The notes under the pieces are model-generated. The model did no database searches. It saw only the letters and a program-made list of their open reading frames with translations, and was not told where the DNA came from. DNA of 64,000 nucleotides from Bacillus luti (GTDB taxonomy: Bacteria; Bacillota; Bacilli; Bacillales; Bacillaceae_G): positions 62,001 through 126,000 of the forward strand of contig NZ_MACI01000034.1 in NCBI RefSeq assembly GCF_001884105.1, read 5' to 3'. This document shows positions 60,965 to 64,000 of this stretch, piece by piece. A program made the position numbers and the translations under genes. Numbering within the stretch: the stretch's first letter is position 1; each line of letters opens with the position of its first letter.

Positions 60965-62027
60965 CTATATGATAAATAATTTTCTTGGCTGCTTGTTCAC
61001 CTTGCAGTTGAAGCTCATCTACTCTTCTTTGCAGGGATTGCTGTATATCTTCATGCTGCATCACTTGCTTTTTCGCAATTTTATATAAATCGTCGGCACT
61101 CCAGTCTCCATCCACACTTCCTATAACAGGTTGATTCACTTGTCTTAAAAACGAATCAATTTTTGGATCGTATGAGATTCCGACCATCGGTGTTTTCGCG
61201 ACAGCCGAAAAAATGAGAGCGTGTAGACGCATACCAATTAAAAGTGAACACTCTGACAAAATAGATATTTTCTCATCAATATCCATTTTATATGGAAGCA
61301 TATACGTTTCTTCTCCCATTAAGTCCACTACATCACGCGAAGCATTTTGATCAAATGGCCCATGCATCGGGACGAATAAAATTTGGTATCCTTCTTGCTT
61401 CAATTTTTTTAAAGCGATCGCTAACTTTTTTATGTAATCTTCTTTTGCATTCCAGTGACGCACACTAACTGCAATAATTTTCCCGTGCAAATCATGTTTT
61501 TCTAGCCAATCCGATTGTTTTTTTCGTTTCCATGTTAAAACCGGATCTGGAACAAGCTCAATATCACTTTTCAATCCAAGTTCTTTTAAATATAAAAATG
61601 AATCCTCATCTCGAACTGATATATATGCAGCTTTTGACAAATGCCATTTCACTAATAGTCGATTATGTCTTTTTGTAATCGGTCCTATTCCTTGCGAATA
61701 AATGTAATACGGTTTTTTTAGCATACGGGCAAACCCCATTATACCCGTATAGTATAAAATGCTTTTCACACTTGTTTTATCTTGGAGGAGACTCCCTCCA
61801 CCACTAATAAGCCCGTCACTATTTTTTATTGCTTTATAAACCGATTTTATACTCCAACGATTTACCGCTTCTACTCCGTACATTTTCCTTGTATAGTCAG
61901 GGTCATTTGACAGCACAACGAGTTCAATATTCGGATTCTCTTTATGTAACGATTCAATAATCGATTGTAGAATAGCTTCGTCTCCAACGTTATAAAAACC
62001 ATAATATCCTGATAAAACTAACCGCAC
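60939..62027 (-). CDS. csaB: Polysaccharide pyruvyl transferase
   Basis: A 362-residue cytosolic enzyme of the CsaB family: VLSGYYGFYNVGDEAILQSI at the N-terminus, GLISGGGSLLQDKTS, the SVRHWN motif and LLIGMRLHALIFSAVA near the C-terminal part. It adds a ketal-linked pyruvate to the secondary cell wall polysaccharide, which SLH domains need for binding. The frame opens at 62066, but the GTG at 62027 sits behind GGAGGAG and gives the family-typical start RLVLSGYYG, so I use it. Confidence 0.93.
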   Translation of the reverse strand: MRLVLSGYYGFYNVGDEAILQSIIESLHKENPNIELVVLSNDPDYTRKMYGVEAVNRWSIKSVYKAIKNSDGLISGGGSLLQDKTSVKSILYYTGIMGFARMLKKPYYIYSQGIGPITKRHNRLLVKWHLSKAAYISVRDEDSFLYLKELGLKSDIELVPDPVLTWKRKKQSDWLEKHDLHGKIIAVSVRHWNAKEDYIKKLAIALKKLKQEGYQILFVPMHGPFDQNASRDVVDLMGEETYMLPYKMDIDEKISILSECSLLIGMRLHALIFSAVAKTPMVGISYDPKIDSFLRQVNQPVIGSVDGDWSADDLYKIAKKQVMQHEDIQQSLQRRVDELQLQGEQAAKKIIYHIEKNTLQKK

Positions 62028-62175
62028 TCTTAATCTCCTCCAACATTTGGTAACCAATTGTTTCATCTATCATAACTGGTACCAACTCCTTACCTAAAAA
62101 ACACGATACGTTAAAAAGTATCATCACAATAAGCCCGTCCGAATTCCAATTCTCAAATTCCGTAATTTTCTTTAT

Positions 62176-63696
62176 CTATTTTTTCAAAAATGGTATTTGT
62201 TTTGTTGATATCCAGTTTAACTTCAAAGCACATACCCCGTACAAAATTGTTGCAATAACAAATGCTACACCACTATACACTAGCGCAATCATTCTTGAAG
62301 ATGTAACGTCTATCACCGTAGTTAATTCATAGAGCCCTAATCCTAAAATACAAGATACTCCTATTACAGTAAAAAATCTTCCTATGCGAATGGAATAGGA
62401 GAGATATTTTCGAATGTATAGATGATTTACGATACAGATTAACACATATATAATCAATGTGCTATACGCCGCTCCATCTATACCGAACTTTCTCGTTAAT
62501 ACTATGTTTAATAAACCTTTCACAAAGCTTGCGCCGATAACAATCCACGCAGCTTGTGCAGAACGGTTAATCCCTTGTAAAACTCCTATTGATAATACCA
62601 TAACTGATGTGAAATACGAACTACCAATCATAACAGCTAACATACTACTTCCCTTCGCATCTGTAAACAATCCCACATTTAATGGAACTGTTAATGCCAT
62701 TAGCCATATCGTTAACGGGGCTGTTAGCACATGCATAAGTGAGTTCGTATTTTGAACTGTCGTTTTGGCTAAATTCATATCTCTTTTCGTTAGCGCAGAT
62801 GTTAATAATGGTATTAACGGAAACACAATTGCACTTGCGAAAACAACGATTAATTGTGTAAATGCAGAACCTCGGCTATATATACCAAATTGCGCTTGAA
62901 TTTCTGCAGATGACCCTTGCAGTACATGTGGCACTGTAAGCGAATCTACTAAATTTAAAAGCGGCATGGATAAAGCTCCAATAGCAATTGGAATAGATAC
63001 TTGCAATATTTTCTTTCCGTCTTCTTTCAAATCTCGCAATGAATATGAGCTTTCCTTATATTGGTACGAACTTTTATTGTACGTTATACGTAAATATATA
63101 AGGGAACTTATTACTCCGAGAAAAGATCCAACCATTGCCCCACTAGTAATGACAGCACTACTTTTATTCCAATATACTAATATATAAGCAATGATTAACA
63201 TAAAGAATACTCGTACAAATTGCTCAATGACTTGTGATATCCCCGTCGGTTTCATATCACCAAACCCTTGGAAATAACCACGATAAACTGCCATATATGG
63301 TGCAATGAGTAACGCCGATGACGTAACGAGTAATGGAACCCTCGTTTCTTGTCCACCAAGCATACTTGCAATTTCAGTAGAGAATAATACAATCACCAAA
63401 CATCCAAATGCACCGAAAGCCATTCCTATAATCGATGCCGATTTAAATAATTTCGCAATGTCTTTTTTCTTATTCTTTCCGTTTAACTCTGCAATCAATT
63501 TTGAAATTGCTAGCGGAACACCCGCTACTGACAATGTAAGAGCAATCATATATACAGGAAAAACAAGGCGAAATATACCAAGCACTTCATCTCCTGCAAT
63601 ATTTTGTAACGGAATTTGAAAAAAACTACCAAGCAATTTCGACAGAAAAGTTGTAATTGTTAAAATTGCCGCACCTTTTACAAATTTCTTATTCAT
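62176..63696 (-). CDS. csaA: Polysaccharide exporter (CsaA; Wzx/MurJ superfamily)
   Basis: A 506-residue protein with about 14 membrane segments. GAAILTITTFLSKLLGSFFQ at the start, QIPLQNIAGDEVLGIF and YRGYFQGFGDMKPTGISQVI are typical of the SpoVB/MurJ-like branch of the MOP flippase superfamily. In B. anthracis the csaA gene precedes csaB, as here, and is thought to export the cell wall polysaccharide precursor. The ATG at 63696 after GAAGGAAC replaces the longer frame opening at 63735. Confidence 0.88.
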   Translation of the reverse strand: MNKKFVKGAAILTITTFLSKLLGSFFQIPLQNIAGDEVLGIFRLVFPVYMIALTLSVAGVPLAISKLIAELNGKNKKKDIAKLFKSASIIGMAFGAFGCLVIVLFSTEIASMLGGQETRVPLLVTSSALLIAPYMAVYRGYFQGFGDMKPTGISQVIEQFVRVFFMLIIAYILVYWNKSSAVITSGAMVGSFLGVISSLIYLRITYNKSSYQYKESSYSLRDLKEDGKKILQVSIPIAIGALSMPLLNLVDSLTVPHVLQGSSAEIQAQFGIYSRGSAFTQLIVVFASAIVFPLIPLLTSALTKRDMNLAKTTVQNTNSLMHVLTAPLTIWLMALTVPLNVGLFTDAKGSSMLAVMIGSSYFTSVMVLSIGVLQGINRSAQAAWIVIGASFVKGLLNIVLTRKFGIDGAAYSTLIIYVLICIVNHLYIRKYLSYSIRIGRFFTVIGVSCILGLGLYELTTVIDVTSSRMIALVYSGVAFVIATILYGVCALKLNWISTKQIPFLKK

Positions 63697-63735
63697 GTTC
63701 CTTCTCTTTTCTTTTTTACATATATTCTCAAACAT

Positions 63736-63947
63736 ATTATTACAAATTATAGAGACCGTATTTTATCTCATTAAATTATCATACCAAATTTCTTATATAT
63801 TGAATACTTTCTTTTTTACAACAAAACGAAAGTATACTTACTCAAAAAAACGATTTCACTCAATCCCCTACCACTTTCCATTTCTACTTTTTTCTAGTAT
63901 AACTATGCTATAATGTATCTATTGTCAGTCAGAGGAGTGTTACAAGA
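63736..63947. promoter_or_regulatory. Divergent promoter region of csaA and the gene at the right edge
   Basis: An extended -10 TGCTATAAT (63906-63914) lies on the plus strand, 34 bp before the secA2-like ATG, with GAGGAG as the ribosome binding site. The minus-strand promoter of csaA must lie here too. Confidence 0.6.
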
Positions 63948-64000
63948 ATGCTGAATTCGGTCAAGAAATTATTGGGAGATTCACAAAAAAGAAAGATTAA
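63948..64000 (+). CDS. secA2: SecA2-type preprotein translocase ATPase, partial
   Basis: The last 53 bases open a frame MLNSVKKLLGDSQKRKI that fits the N-terminus of SecA proteins. Next to csaAB and S-layer genes, SecA2 of the B. cereus group, which exports S-layer proteins, is the likely identity. The gene continues past the window; only the context and first 17 residues support the call. Confidence 0.7.
   Translation, partial: MLNSVKKLLGDSQKRKI

Noticed and set aside
1-64000. CRISPR arrays, tRNA or rRNA genes, complete insertion sequences.
   Set aside because: No regularly spaced repeats, no cloverleaf sequence and no transposase were seen on either strand.

Overview
The window looks like chromosomal DNA of a Bacillus cereus group organism (B. 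cereus, B. thuringiensis or B. anthracis type). The base composition is AT-rich, with Gram-positive ribosome binding sites (GGAGG) and T-tailed terminators. The right end carries the S-layer locus typical of this group: an SLH-domain S-layer protein, SLH cell wall hydrolases, csaA-csaB for cell wall polysaccharide pyruvylation, and the first codons of a secA2-like gene. Species cannot be settled from sequence reading alone.

Layout. (1) 0.2-10.1 kb is a defence island: AIPR protein, DUF4420 PD-(D/E)XK nuclease, Z1 helicase-like ATPase and MutL/MORC-type GHKL ATPase in one tight operon, plus a C5 cytosine methyltransferase, a catalytic-domain-only tyrosine recombinase, a 22-bp perfect palindrome and an Xre regulator. 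This matches the mza type (MutL, Z1, DUF, AIPR) of anti-phage system. (2) 10.4-15.2 kb is a tricarboxylate/dicarboxylate sensing and uptake unit: TctC-type lipoprotein, CitT/CitS-type two-component pair and an MHS-family symporter. (3) 15.2-25.8 kb is a decayed array of polymorphic (type VII/LXG-type) toxin C-termini, immunity genes and DUF4176 fragments, all on the minus strand, with duplications, in-frame stops and frameshifts. (4) 26-33.2 kb holds a tubby-like membrane protein, a lipoprotein and a complete oligopeptide ABC importer. (5) 33.4-38.2 kb holds hypothetical genes, a proline racemase/hydroxyproline epimerase with an ornithine-cyclodeaminase-family partner, and a VOC protein. (6) 38.4-46 kb encodes a likely 5-aminovalerate/GABA to glutarate to 2-oxoglutarate route (permease, GabT, GabD, GlaH/CsiD, LhgO), with three hairpins that share one stem sequence. 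(7) 46.1-52.3 kb is mixed housekeeping (TRM11-like methyltransferase, SLH amidase, M42 peptidase, MazG-like hydrolase, enoyl-CoA hydratase). (8) 52.6-64 kb is the S-layer and secondary cell wall polysaccharide region.

The genes work in modules. The mza-like operon plus methyltransferase is a candidate anti-phage unit. The TctC/CitST/MHS set is a substrate-sensing uptake circuit. The gab/csiD/lhgO set forms a linear catabolic path. At the right end the CsaA/CsaB products prepare the polysaccharide that anchors the SLH proteins encoded beside them, and SecA2 would export S-layer proteins.
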